Shown here piece after piece: positions 27,290 through 35,108 of a stretch of DNA of 64,000 nt; positions within the stretch are counted from its first letter, which is position 1; each line of letters starts with the position of its first letter. The notes under the pieces are model-generated. The model saw only the letters and a list, made by a program, of their open reading frames with translations. It was not told the origin of the DNA and did no database searches. Both the position numbers and the translations under genes were made by a program. Origin of the DNA: Flavobacterium sp. W4I14 (GTDB lineage Bacteria; Bacteroidota; Bacteroidia; Sphingobacteriales; Sphingobacteriaceae); contig JAUSZU010000001.1 in the NCBI GenBank assembly GCA_030817875.1, forward strand, positions 2,046,001-2,110,000, given 5' to 3'.

Positions 27290-30106
27290 TTAGAGTTTCA
27301 CTACCGTTTTAGCACCGTTGTATTGAACAACTTTAGCCGGTGCTGTTGAATTATCGATGGCAACCACTCTAAAAATCCTTTTGGTTAACATCCCTTCGTA
27401 AGTCCCCTCTCGATTGCCGATTGTTAGCGTACCAGCAGCATGGTTATATTCAAAATTGATCGTTGAAAATGCACCCTTTTCGTAATTATAGTTGTTTCCC
27501 TCGTCTTCGTATAAACTGAACTTGCCATCTTTACCTTTGTAAACCCTGATCTCAATATCATCAGCTTTCTTTTCTGACGTATATTGCATCACATCACCCA
27601 CAGGTAAAATAGTACCTGCAGGAACAAAAAGAGGAATACGCTCAAGCGGTGCTTCTATATTTAACTTTTGGCCGCCTTCAATTTGTTTACCTGTATAGAA
27701 ATCATACCAGCGGTTTCCTGATGGGAAATAAACTTCACGGCTACGCGCTTTGTAACTATAAACAGGGCAAACCATCAAGCCTGAACCCAAAAGGAACTGG
27801 TCGCTAACGCCATAAGTTTGTTTATCGGCAGTATAATCCATTGCGAGCGATCTCATCAGGGTATAATCTTTATGATACGCCATTCCTGCCAACGAATAGA
27901 TGTAAGGCATTAAGCGGTAGCGGAGTTCATCGTAATAAACCAGACTTTTGTAAACCGGATGGCCTTCTGGAGCAAGGTTATAGATTTCGCGGTAAGGAAA
28001 CTGGCCATGACTGCGGAACAGCGGGCAAAATGCCCCAAACTGGAACCAACGAAGATTTAATTCACGCCATTCTTTCAGGTCGGCATTCTCATTGCCTGTT
28101 TCATCAAAAATAAGCTGACCATCTCCATAACGTTTCTCCACGCAGAAGCCACCAATATCCATTGTCCAGAACGGAATACCCGACATTGCAAAATTAAGCC
28201 CGGCAGGAATCTGCGCTTTTAGGTCTTCCCATCTTGAGGCGATATCGCCACTCCAGGTAGCGGTAGAATACCTTTGTAAACCCGCAAAACCAGATCGCGT
28301 TAACAGAAATACCCGCTTGTTATTATCCGCTTCACGCTGCCCGTTATAAATAGCGTTGGCGTTCATCAGTGCATATGCATTAAAGTATTTTGTAGAAGAA
28401 CCCAGCGCAGTTGGCCCACACAGTTTCTTGCGATAGTCCATATCGGTACAATCGCGAATGTTGGGCTCGGAAGCATCCATCCACCAGGCATCGAATCCCT
28501 TTACGTAAAGGTTTTCTTTCATCTGTTTCCAAAAAAGCTTTTGTGCATCGGGGCTATAGGCATCGTAGAAAGATCCTACATAACCCGGGCCTATCCAATC
28601 GCGTACACTATCCTGCACCGCCTGCATATACATCCATCCTTTTTGCTTAAATTGTTTAAAATGATCTGTTGTAGCATAGAATTTTGGCCATACCGATATC
28701 ATGATATTTGCATTTTCTTTATGCACCGAGTCTACCATTCCTTTGGCATCAGGAAACCGTTTCAGGTCAAACTGATGGCTTCCCCAGGCATTTTCAGGCC
28801 AATAATTCCAATCAAGCACAATATTATCAAGCGGAATCTTACGCTTCCGGTATTCACTTACCACATTTAATAGTTCATCCTGGGTTTTGTAACGCTCACG
28901 GCTCTGCCAAAAACCCATTGCCCATTTGGGCATAATGCTCGCCTTGCCAGTCAGTGTGCGATAACCACTGATTACATCGTCCATGTTTTTGCCGGCGACG
29001 AAATAATAATCCATCTTATCGCCCATTTCTGACCAAAAGGATATATTGCCATTTTTTTCTATCGGAGATGAAGAAAGCGCTTTAAGACCAACATAAGAAA
29101 CGCCTCCATCGGGTTTCCACTCCAGTCTTATTTTGGTGCGTTTTCCCTTTGTTAAGGAGAAAGGAAACCGATAAGTATTCGGATTCCATGAAGTTCTCCA
29201 ACGCTCTGGTACTACCAATTTTCCATCAAGCCATACTTTAGTATAACCTGCATAATAAAGACTAAACTTGTAAATATCAGTTTGGTTGGCAAGAATTTCT
29301 CCTTCCCACACTACAGAGCCATTGTTAAAATCAAAATCTGCAGGAAATTTCTTCACAGTTGTGAGGTTTTCATAGTCGATTGCAGACTCCTGACGGATAA
29401 TGGGTGCGTTATTTTTTTGATTATACGTAGCGGTAAGGAAACCTTTTTTGCCTTGTTTATTAAAGAGGGTAAACTGGTTCAGGTCTTTATAATCCCGGGG
29501 ATCGCCGTATTTGCTCTGCGAATAATTATCCCACAATACACCATAGTTGTTTGTAGACATAATGAATGGCACAGCCACTTTCGTATTGTACTGGAAGAGG
29601 TCTTCGCTTTTATGTTTATAGTTAAAATCGTCAGACTGATGCTGCCCGAGCCCATAAATGGCCTCACCCGGGGTACCCGAGAAGACCTGTTGCATGGTAT
29701 ATCCTTTATCGTTTTCGACATTAATAGGACTAAAACTTCTTTTTGCCTCCTGCAGCACTACTTTCCCAAATTTATCGGTAAATGAAACCTTACCTGTAGC
29801 AAGGGAAACCTTCACGGTAAGTTCCTGGGTAGAGAGTTGGGCAAATTCTGCATTTCCTGTTACTTTGAAAGGTACTGTCGGAGTCAATCCGGCTACTACA
29901 CAAAGGCTTGTAACCTGGGGAATAGTGCTTTCGGGTGAAGCCTGTACCCTAACAATCCGGCTGTTGATCACATTTATTTCAATAGTTTTGGCAGCTCCCC
30001 CCTTTGGGTGAACTTTCATCCCGTTCTCCAGCGTCTCAATAGCTTCAGCGGCAAACAATTTCCCAGCAACAAATAACAATACAATAAAGAAAGAGAATCG
30101 TTTCAT
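27290..30106 (-). CDS. Glycoside hydrolase family 31 with PA14 domain (alpha-xylosidase-like), secreted
   Basis: A 938-residue retaining alpha-glycosidase. Signal peptide MKRFSFFIVLLFVAGKLFAA; N-terminal beta domain with AIYGLGQHQ; a PA14 domain inserted at about 225-345 (YKFSLYYAGYTKVWLDGKLV); then the GH31 barrel with nucleophile Asp544 in WWMDASEPN and acid/base Asp621 in TWSGDIASRW. A PA14 insert at this place is known from a GH31 alpha-xylosidase acting on xyloglucan oligosaccharides, so that activity is the best guess; alpha-glucosidase is the alternative. The frame is open upstream to 30160, but the -7 element at 30158-30165 would make that start untranscribed, so the Met at 30106 with its signal peptide is chosen. 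Confidence 0.92.
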   Translation of the reverse strand: MKRFSFFIVLLFVAGKLFAAEAIETLENGMKVHPKGGAAKTIEINVINSRIVRVQASPESTIPQVTSLCVVAGLTPTVPFKVTGNAEFAQLSTQELTVKVSLATGKVSFTDKFGKVVLQEAKRSFSPINVENDKGYTMQQVFSGTPGEAIYGLGQHQSDDFNYKHKSEDLFQYNTKVAVPFIMSTNNYGVLWDNYSQSKYGDPRDYKDLNQFTLFNKQGKKGFLTATYNQKNNAPIIRQESAIDYENLTTVKKFPADFDFNNGSVVWEGEILANQTDIYKFSLYYAGYTKVWLDGKLVVPERWRTSWNPNTYRFPFSLTKGKRTKIRLEWKPDGGVSYVGLKALSSSPIEKNGNISFWSEMGDKMDYYFVAGKNMDDVISGYRTLTGKASIMPKWAMGFWQSRERYKTQDELLNVVSEYRKRKIPLDNIVLDWNYWPENAWGSHQFDLKRFPDAKGMVDSVHKENANIMISVWPKFYATTDHFKQFKQKGWMYMQAVQDSVRDWIGPGYVGSFYDAYSPDAQKLFWKQMKENLYVKGFDAWWMDASEPNIRDCTDMDYRKKLCGPTALGSSTKYFNAYALMNANAIYNGQREADNNKRVFLLTRSGFAGLQRYSTATWSGDIASRWEDLKAQIPAGLNFAMSGIPFWTMDIGGFCVEKRYGDGQLIFDETGNENADLKEWRELNLRWFQFGAFCPLFRSHGQFPYREIYNLAPEGHPVYKSLVYYDELRYRLMPYIYSLAGMAYHKDYTLMRSLAMDYTADKQTYGVSDQFLLGSGLMVCPVYSYKARSREVYFPSGNRWYDFYTGKQIEGGQKLNIEAPLERIPLFVPAGTILPVGDVMQYTSEKKADDIEIRVYKGKDGKFSLYEDEGNNYNYEKGAFSTINFEYNHAAGTLTIGNREGTYEGMLTKRIFRVVAIDNSTAPAKVVQYNGAKTVVKL

Positions 30107-30157
30107 AACGGAACAAAGAATTAATTGGTTAGAATATGGTGGTATGTTTTTATGATG

Positions 30158-30165
30158 CAAAACTA
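30158..30165 (-). promoter_or_regulatory. Putative -7 promoter element of the GH31 gene
   Basis: Reading the minus strand, TAGTTTTG matches TAnnTTTG, about 50 bp before the chosen GH31 start. No clear -33 box. Confidence 0.45.
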
Positions 30166-30330
30166 CAATGCCATATCATGACCACAGAGCAGTAATGTTA
30201 AATTAGTAAGCAGAAATGTTAACTACGAAACTTTTCGAGGGGTATTTTTTAAACAGAAAGATTGCCCTGCAGATAATTAAAATGATACAACCTACCTGAT
30301 TAACAACTAATTAAGGAGTTTAGATTAATA

Positions 30331-31029
30331 TTAGCAGATCAGAAGCAATCTATACTCACCATCTTTTTCGTTGGGTGCCCGGTGCACGCATGGTAAAACC
30401 TGTCTATCAGGATAATCTACTGCCAACCTCCATAAATGACCCAATCCCAAATTGATGGGCCTTGCACCAGCTTTGGCCTGGTAATGCAGATCAAAATAAT
30501 GTTCCATCAAAAAGTTTTCAAATTCCGATTCCGGACCGTTATGCAGTTCTTTGAGCTTTTGCCGGATTTCAGGTACCAGGATTTTTTGTTCTGCCTGATA
30601 ATTAGCTAAGATTTCACTTGCCGCACCATAATAGGTACATAAAAAAGTATCCGTACCGATAGGCGATCGGTCTACATGGAATGAATATACATCTGTTGAA
30701 ATGAAATCGAGTTCCTCATCCCGCTCATAACTTTTGATTAAATTGAGCGTAGGCGATGCTCCGGAATCTGCCAACAACTGAAAATCATTTGAGATAATTT
30801 CCCTTGCCATATTACCTTGTTCCGATAGCTTAAGCTCGTGGAGCTCTTCCATAGAAACTTCCGTGAGATCTGCTTTCAGTTCAAGTTTGGATACAATTTC
30901 CTTAAAATCCCCAACCAGGTCTCTCTGCCAGCAAACTGCATTCATATCTCCCTTAAAATTCATATTTAAAAGTTGAGAAAAAGTGGAAACCACCGCAACC
31001 TGTTTGCTGTTAGAAAACCTATTATCCAT
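30331..31029 (-). CDS. DUF1826-like protein
   Basis: A 232-residue soluble protein that resembles DUF1826: an early AVCWQRDL element, the central FHVDRSP then FLCTYYGAASEI stretch (family pattern FHVD...CTY.GPGTEW) and the C-terminal VHRAPNEKDGEYRLLLIC (family pattern VHRSP...RLLL). The middle is more divergent than in proteobacterial members. The biochemical role is not established; in proteobacteria DUF1826 genes occur with zinc-limitation genes. No Zur-type genes are near here. Single-gene unit with a -7 element at 31063-31070. Confidence 0.65.
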   Translation of the reverse strand: MDNRFSNSKQVAVVSTFSQLLNMNFKGDMNAVCWQRDLVGDFKEIVSKLELKADLTEVSMEELHELKLSEQGNMAREIISNDFQLLADSGASPTLNLIKSYERDEELDFISTDVYSFHVDRSPIGTDTFLCTYYGAASEILANYQAEQKILVPEIRQKLKELHNGPESEFENFLMEHYFDLHYQAKAGARPINLGLGHLWRLAVDYPDRQVLPCVHRAPNEKDGEYRLLLIC

Positions 31030-31062
31030 TGATTGATTAAGCTATTTAGCCTTTATTCGCTG

Positions 31063-31070
31063 CAAAAGTA
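31063..31070 (-). promoter_or_regulatory. Putative -7 promoter element of the DUF1826-like gene
   Basis: The minus strand reads TACTTTTG, a TAnnTTTG match 34 bp before the start codon. -33 box unclear. Confidence 0.45.
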
Positions 31071-31305
31071 AGGAATTGCTGAGTGGATAACAGAAAATGA
31101 AATCTATTTTTCAAAAACCCTGGTTGATCATTATATCATTTTTGTCTGTCAGGGATACATGTAAAGCAATGATAAGTGCCTCATTTTCGACTACTCTGTG
31201 CAAAAAAGGGTGCATTATAAGAGCCGATGAAAGGCAGCATAGCGCAACTGCAACCTTACAGGGCATGAAACAATACTAATCTAGCCAAAATGTTTATCTT
31301 CGAGT

Positions 31306-31806
31306 ATGCAAACCAAACGCCCTCTACTTTATCTTTTTACTGCCCTAATCAGTTCAGTTTTAGTCTTACCAGCCTGCGGACAGACCAGCTCCAACAACAT
31401 ACTGGAACAGGGAAACCTAAAATCCAAAGACAGTACCCAAACCACGCCAAAGGCTTCAGCAATTGCACCAAAGGATTTGAATAAACTGCTAGGCGATCTT
31501 AAGACATCAATGATATCTTACATGCAGACTGCTCAGCCTTCCTATACAATGGACGACATCAACAGCTGTGAAACGATACTCAAGCAATACTTAGCTGATA
31601 TGCTTGCTTCCAAAAACAAAAAAGCTGGTATGAAAATAGTCAAGAAAACCATACTAACCCTCAACAAACTAAATAGCAAAACACAGGAAACGCTGATCGA
31701 AACAGGGGAACGGGAGCAGATCGCAGAAATCATCATTCTCGCTGCAAGTCGCAAAGGTTACAACCCGGTGGATGAAGACATCACCGAAGAATGGCGGGAG
31801 TGGTAG
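31306..31806 (+). CDS. Hypothetical lipoprotein
   Basis: A 166-residue protein with a lipoprotein signal (LYLFTALISSVLVLPAC, Cys at about residue 24), then a low-complexity Ser/Thr/Lys linker and a helical domain (KLLGDLKTSMISYMQ; CETILKQYLADML; KIVKKTILTLNKLN). The C-terminal EEWREW is acidic. No known family recognised. A second frame (31290-31484) overlaps the start but lacks a sensible product. Isolated gene before the convergent tRNA-Arg. Confidence 0.75.
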   Translation: MQTKRPLLYLFTALISSVLVLPACGQTSSNNILEQGNLKSKDSTQTTPKASAIAPKDLNKLLGDLKTSMISYMQTAQPSYTMDDINSCETILKQYLADMLASKNKKAGMKIVKKTILTLNKLNSKTQETLIETGEREQIAEIIILAASRKGYNPVDEDITEEWREW

Positions 31807-31910
31807 AAACTCATTTTGTCGCAGCATAGCCATCCTCTAATTAAGCTTAACGGAATATAGATGATAGATAAGGCTAATTTAGAAATACTCTCATTTAGTG
31901 AATGCCAACA

Positions 31911-31944
31911 AAAAAGGATTGCTCGAAATCGAACAATCCTTTAA
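31911..31944 (-). terminator. Terminator after tRNA-Arg
   Basis: AAAGGATTG and CAATCCTTT with inner pairing TCGA/CGA form a stem; on the minus strand it ends in a run of six T. It lies 25 bp beyond the 3' end of the tRNA. Confidence 0.8.
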
Positions 31945-31968
31945 ATCTTTGACAAACATGCCTTTATG

Positions 31969-32042
31969 TACCCCGGAAGGGACTCGAACCCCTGACCCTC
32001 GGTTTAGAAAACCGACGCTCTATCCAGCTGAGCTACCGAGGC
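31969..32042 (-). tRNA. tRNA-Arg (TCT)
   Basis: A 74-nt cloverleaf on the minus strand: acceptor stem GCCTCGG/CCGGGGT (two G-T pairs), D arm GCTC...GAGC, anticodon stem TCGGT/ACCGA with loop TTTCTAA giving anticodon TCT (reads AGA), five-base variable loop, T arm AGGGG-TTCGAGT-CCCTT, discriminator A. CCA is not encoded. Confidence 0.97.
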
Positions 32043-32271
32043 TCATTTTTTAATGAGCTGCAAATATAGAAGTTCTATTTAATATGTAAAAATATATTTT
32101 AAACTATTTAGAACGTGCTTTTTCTATTTCAAATAAGTATTTAAGAACGAAGCAATTAAAATTAAATTTGGGTGAAATAAATTTGACTTTAACCTATAAA
32201 AAACGTTGCTTTTCACCCTATTCTGTACCAAAAGCACAGGTCTAGCACCAAAAAAATGATCAAAATCTAAA

Positions 32272-32505
32272 TTACGCGTCTTCTCCGTTCCAAATATCAT
32301 CATCGGCATGCCGAATTTCGTCGTGACTGGCGCTTACATTCTTTAATTCTTCATGGTGATAATTTCTTTCGGGATTTTCTGGCAATCCGCTGTCGTGATT
32401 TAGTGGCACCTTCCGTAAATGCTCAGGCTTCTTAACCTCAGGTAAATCATCATGTACAACAGAAGGCGTTAAGATCTTCTTCTTGGGATTATTGCTGTTT
32501 TCCAT
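32272..32505 (-). CDS. Small charged hypothetical protein
   Basis: A 77-residue hydrophilic protein rich in Asp, Glu, His, Lys and Pro, with no hydrophobic core, so probably disordered. It has a normal ATG and a single clean frame. No family recognised. It stands between the tRNA and a repeat-filled gap. Confidence 0.5.
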   Translation of the reverse strand: MENSNNPKKKILTPSVVHDDLPEVKKPEHLRKVPLNHDSGLPENPERNYHHEELKNVSASHDEIRHADDDIWNGEDA

Positions 32506-32586
32506 AATTTTAGAGCCTCAAATTTCAAGCCACAAGCAAAGGTGAGTTAAAATTTCGGGAATTGGTGTGTATTTATGGATAATAAG

Positions 32587-32621
32587 GATTAGCGGTAAGG
32601 GTTTAGCGGTTAGCGAAAGGC
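32587..32621. repeat. Heptad array, GnTnRGC class (5 units)
   Basis: GATTAGC, GGTAAGG, GTTTAGC, GGTTAGC and GAAAGGC in register, in the 470-bp gap before uxuA's 3' end. Confidence 0.65.
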
Positions 32622-32645
32622 GGATAAAGCTCAGCCATTATAAAA

Positions 32646-32680
32646 ATGCGCACAAATAAATCAGTTTTATTTGTGCGCAT
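32646..32680. repeat. Perfect 15-bp hairpin
   Basis: ATGCGCACAAATAAA and its exact complement are separated by 5 bases. There is no T-tract, so it is not a classic terminator. Confidence 0.7.
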
Positions 32681-32743
32681 ATGTGTTAAATTATTGCTAA
32701 AAGATCCTTCGACTACGCTAGCATTGACAGATCCCAGTAGAAA

Positions 32744-32830
32744 AATCGTCATCTCGACCGAAGCAAAGCGGAGTGGAGAGATCTTTTAATCTAGTCCAAA
32801 GATCTCTCCACTACGGTCGAGATGACGATT
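32744..32830. repeat. Palindromic intergenic repeat, copy B
   Basis: Starts AATCGTCATCTCGACCG and ends CGGTCGAGATGACGATT, with a second inner inverted pair (AGTGGAGAGATCTTT and AAAGATCTCTCCACT). The core is shared with 23690-23790. The ends pair nearly perfectly, so the transcript would form a long hairpin. Confidence 0.8.
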
Positions 32831-32974
32831 CTTCGCAGCCTATCAATTCATTCAAATCCCCTGTCATTAATTAATATTGACTTTTATACAATAAATTAAC
32901 CCTCAGGATGACAAAACGAAGAAAGACAATTAATGAGATTGCTTCGTCGTTCCTTCTCGCAATGACGATCCAAA

Positions 32975-34138
32975 TTAGTAATTCCCTGTAACGCCTATTT
33001 CTAAGCCTCTTAATTCGGCCAAACCTCTTAATCTGCCTATAGCTGAATAACCCGGGTTGGTTTCTTTGGCCAAATCATCCAACATTTGGTGGCCATGATC
33101 TGGGCGGAAAGGAATTGATTTATCGCGTAAAGCATTTTCTTCTGATAAGGCCTTCATAATTTCGTACATGTTCACATCACCACCTAAATGATCTGCTTCA
33201 TAAAAACTACCGTCTTCATCTTTTTTAACGTTACGCAAATGCGCAAAATAAACACGTTCCTTAACTGCATTGAAGATCTCTAAAGCATTATTCCCCATTC
33301 CGGCACCCAAAGAGCCTGTACAGAAACAAACACCGTTAAAAGCTTCATCTACTTCTTTAATAATATAATTAAAATCTTCGAGCGTACTCGCAATTCTAGG
33401 CAAACCTAAAATAGCATAAGGAGGATCGTCAGGATGGATGGTCATTTTAATACCTTCTTCTGTACAGACCTCAGCAATAGATAACAAGAAAAATTTTAAA
33501 TTTTCTTTTAAGCCCTGTCTTCCAATGGCCTTATATTCATTGATGCTATTGCGCAAAGTCTCCAGCTCTATTTCTTTTTCGGTCGGGATACCCATTAATA
33601 CATTGATACGAAGATCAGCTAAATCCTGCTCTGTTAAAGTTTCATATTTAGCTGCAGCCCTATCTAAAATAGATTGTGAGTAATCTGCTTCTGCCCCTTC
33701 TCTCTTTAAAATATAGAGATCAAAAATGGCCAGATCGATCCAGTTAAAATAAAGGGCTTTCGATCCATCGGTCATTTCCAGGTCCAATTGTGTACGTGTC
33801 CAATCTAACACTGGCATAAAGTTGTAGCACACAGTCTTAATTCCGCAGGCCGATAGGTTACGCAAAGAGGTTTTATAGTTTTCGATATACTGCCCGGCAT
33901 CTGCCCTACGCGTTTTAATCGCTTCGTGTACGGGAACACTTTCTACTACAGACCAGGTTAAACCTGCTGCCTCGATAATGGCTTTTCTATCCTGAATATC
34001 ATGTAATGGCCAAACTTCACCATGTGGAATATGATGCAGTGCGGTTACAACGCCCGTAGCGCCTGCTTGTTTAACATCTTGTAGGCTAACTGGATCGTTC
34101 GGACCATACCAACGCCAGGTTTGTTCTAATTTTTTCAT
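32975..34138 (-). CDS. uxuA: Mannonate dehydratase
   Basis: Converts D-mannonate to 2-keto-3-deoxygluconate, a step of hexuronate breakdown in the cytosol; needs a divalent metal. The 387 residues are typical. The start MKKLEQTWRWYGPNDPVSL, the IPHGEVWP and VESVPVHEAIK motifs, TIHPDDPPYAILGLPRI, FCTGSLGAGMGN and the end FRPDHGHQM are all characteristic of the UxuA TIM-barrel family and include the expected metal and catalytic His/Cys/Asp residues. It is the last gene of a three-gene operon with an SDR and a GH2 enzyme (57-bp gap to the SDR). Confidence 0.97.
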   Translation of the reverse strand: MKKLEQTWRWYGPNDPVSLQDVKQAGATGVVTALHHIPHGEVWPLHDIQDRKAIIEAAGLTWSVVESVPVHEAIKTRRADAGQYIENYKTSLRNLSACGIKTVCYNFMPVLDWTRTQLDLEMTDGSKALYFNWIDLAIFDLYILKREGAEADYSQSILDRAAAKYETLTEQDLADLRINVLMGIPTEKEIELETLRNSINEYKAIGRQGLKENLKFFLLSIAEVCTEEGIKMTIHPDDPPYAILGLPRIASTLEDFNYIIKEVDEAFNGVCFCTGSLGAGMGNNALEIFNAVKERVYFAHLRNVKKDEDGSFYEADHLGGDVNMYEIMKALSEENALRDKSIPFRPDHGHQMLDDLAKETNPGYSAIGRLRGLAELRGLEIGVTGNY

Positions 34139-34194
34139 ATATGTGATTACACAGATTTTAAGATTACACTGATTATATGTGATTGTATTTATAT

Positions 34195-35019
34195 CTAAAC
34201 GCCAGAAAATGCGGTAAATCCTCCATCCACTGTAACATTCTGTCCATTTACAAATTTAGAGGCATCACTTAGCAAATATACTAAAGCACCAATCAATTCT
34301 TCTGGCGCTCCAAACCGTTTAAAGGGTGTTTTAGAAATGATGGCCTGCCCTCTTGCGGTTAATGAACCATCTCCGTTGGTTAATAATGCCCTGTTCTGGT
34401 TAGTAATAAAAAAGCCGGGTACAATGGCATTTATCCTGATTTTATCCTGATAACGATTGGCTAATTCAACAGCCATCCATTTGGTATAACAATCTATAGA
34501 TGTTTTGGCCAATGAGTAACCCAATACGCGTGTAATGGCCTGGTTAGCAGAAACTGATGAAATATTCACAATACTACCCCCATTTTTTGCTATTTCTTTA
34601 CCGAAAATCTGTGTAGGCAAAATAGTTCCAAATAAATTGAGGTCAAATGCTTGTTTTAGGGCTGGAATATTAAGATCAAAAATATCACTTCCGGGCTGAA
34701 TAACGGCTTCCGCCACATTTCCACCTGCTGCATTAATCAGCGCATCTATGCGACCAAATTCTTTGATAATGATTTCATTCGCATTAAGCAGATTCTGCTC
34801 ATCCAATACATCGGCAATAATATAAATAGCTTTTCCTCCTGCGTTTGTTACATTAGCAACCCTTTGCTTTGCAGCGTCTTCATTTCTTCCTATAACAACG
34901 ATTACAGCACCAGCTGCACATAATCCATTTACAAAAGCCTCGCCCAAAACGCCTGTAGCACCCGTAACGACTACAACCTTGTTTTTCAGCGAAAACAGGC
35001 TTTCTACTTCTTTTACCAT
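34195..35019 (-). CDS. SDR oxidoreductase, probable D-mannonate oxidoreductase
   Basis: A 274-residue short-chain dehydrogenase. The NAD(P)-binding motif TGATGVLG is at the N-terminus, then NAAGG, the catalytic Ser (VNISSVS) and YxxxK (GYSLAKTSID), and the C-terminal VDGGFTAFSGV. Some hexuronate pathways use an SDR of this type in place of the classical UxuB for reducing fructuronate to mannonate. Its place between the GH2 beta-glucuronidase and uxuA argues for that role here. Substrate assignment rests on context. Confidence 0.88.
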   Translation of the reverse strand: MVKEVESLFSLKNKVVVVTGATGVLGEAFVNGLCAAGAVIVVIGRNEDAAKQRVANVTNAGGKAIYIIADVLDEQNLLNANEIIIKEFGRIDALINAAGGNVAEAVIQPGSDIFDLNIPALKQAFDLNLFGTILPTQIFGKEIAKNGGSIVNISSVSANQAITRVLGYSLAKTSIDCYTKWMAVELANRYQDKIRINAIVPGFFITNQNRALLTNGDGSLTARGQAIISKTPFKRFGAPEELIGALVYLLSDASKFVNGQNVTVDGGFTAFSGV

Positions 35020-35108
35020 TTGTTTAGTTCTTTTTTAAGTTTATTTAACAGCGCCATCGAAAGCATTATTTTAGAAGCAAAACTAGTTTTCTGTAAGCTG
35101 TTTATATT

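Noticed and set aside
31097..31279. 60-codon frame upstream of the lipoprotein gene
   Set aside because: Low-quality composition, no promoter or family match; treated as chance.
32646..32680. Terminator call for the 15-bp hairpin
   Set aside because: No T-tract on either strand; kept only as a hairpin repeat.
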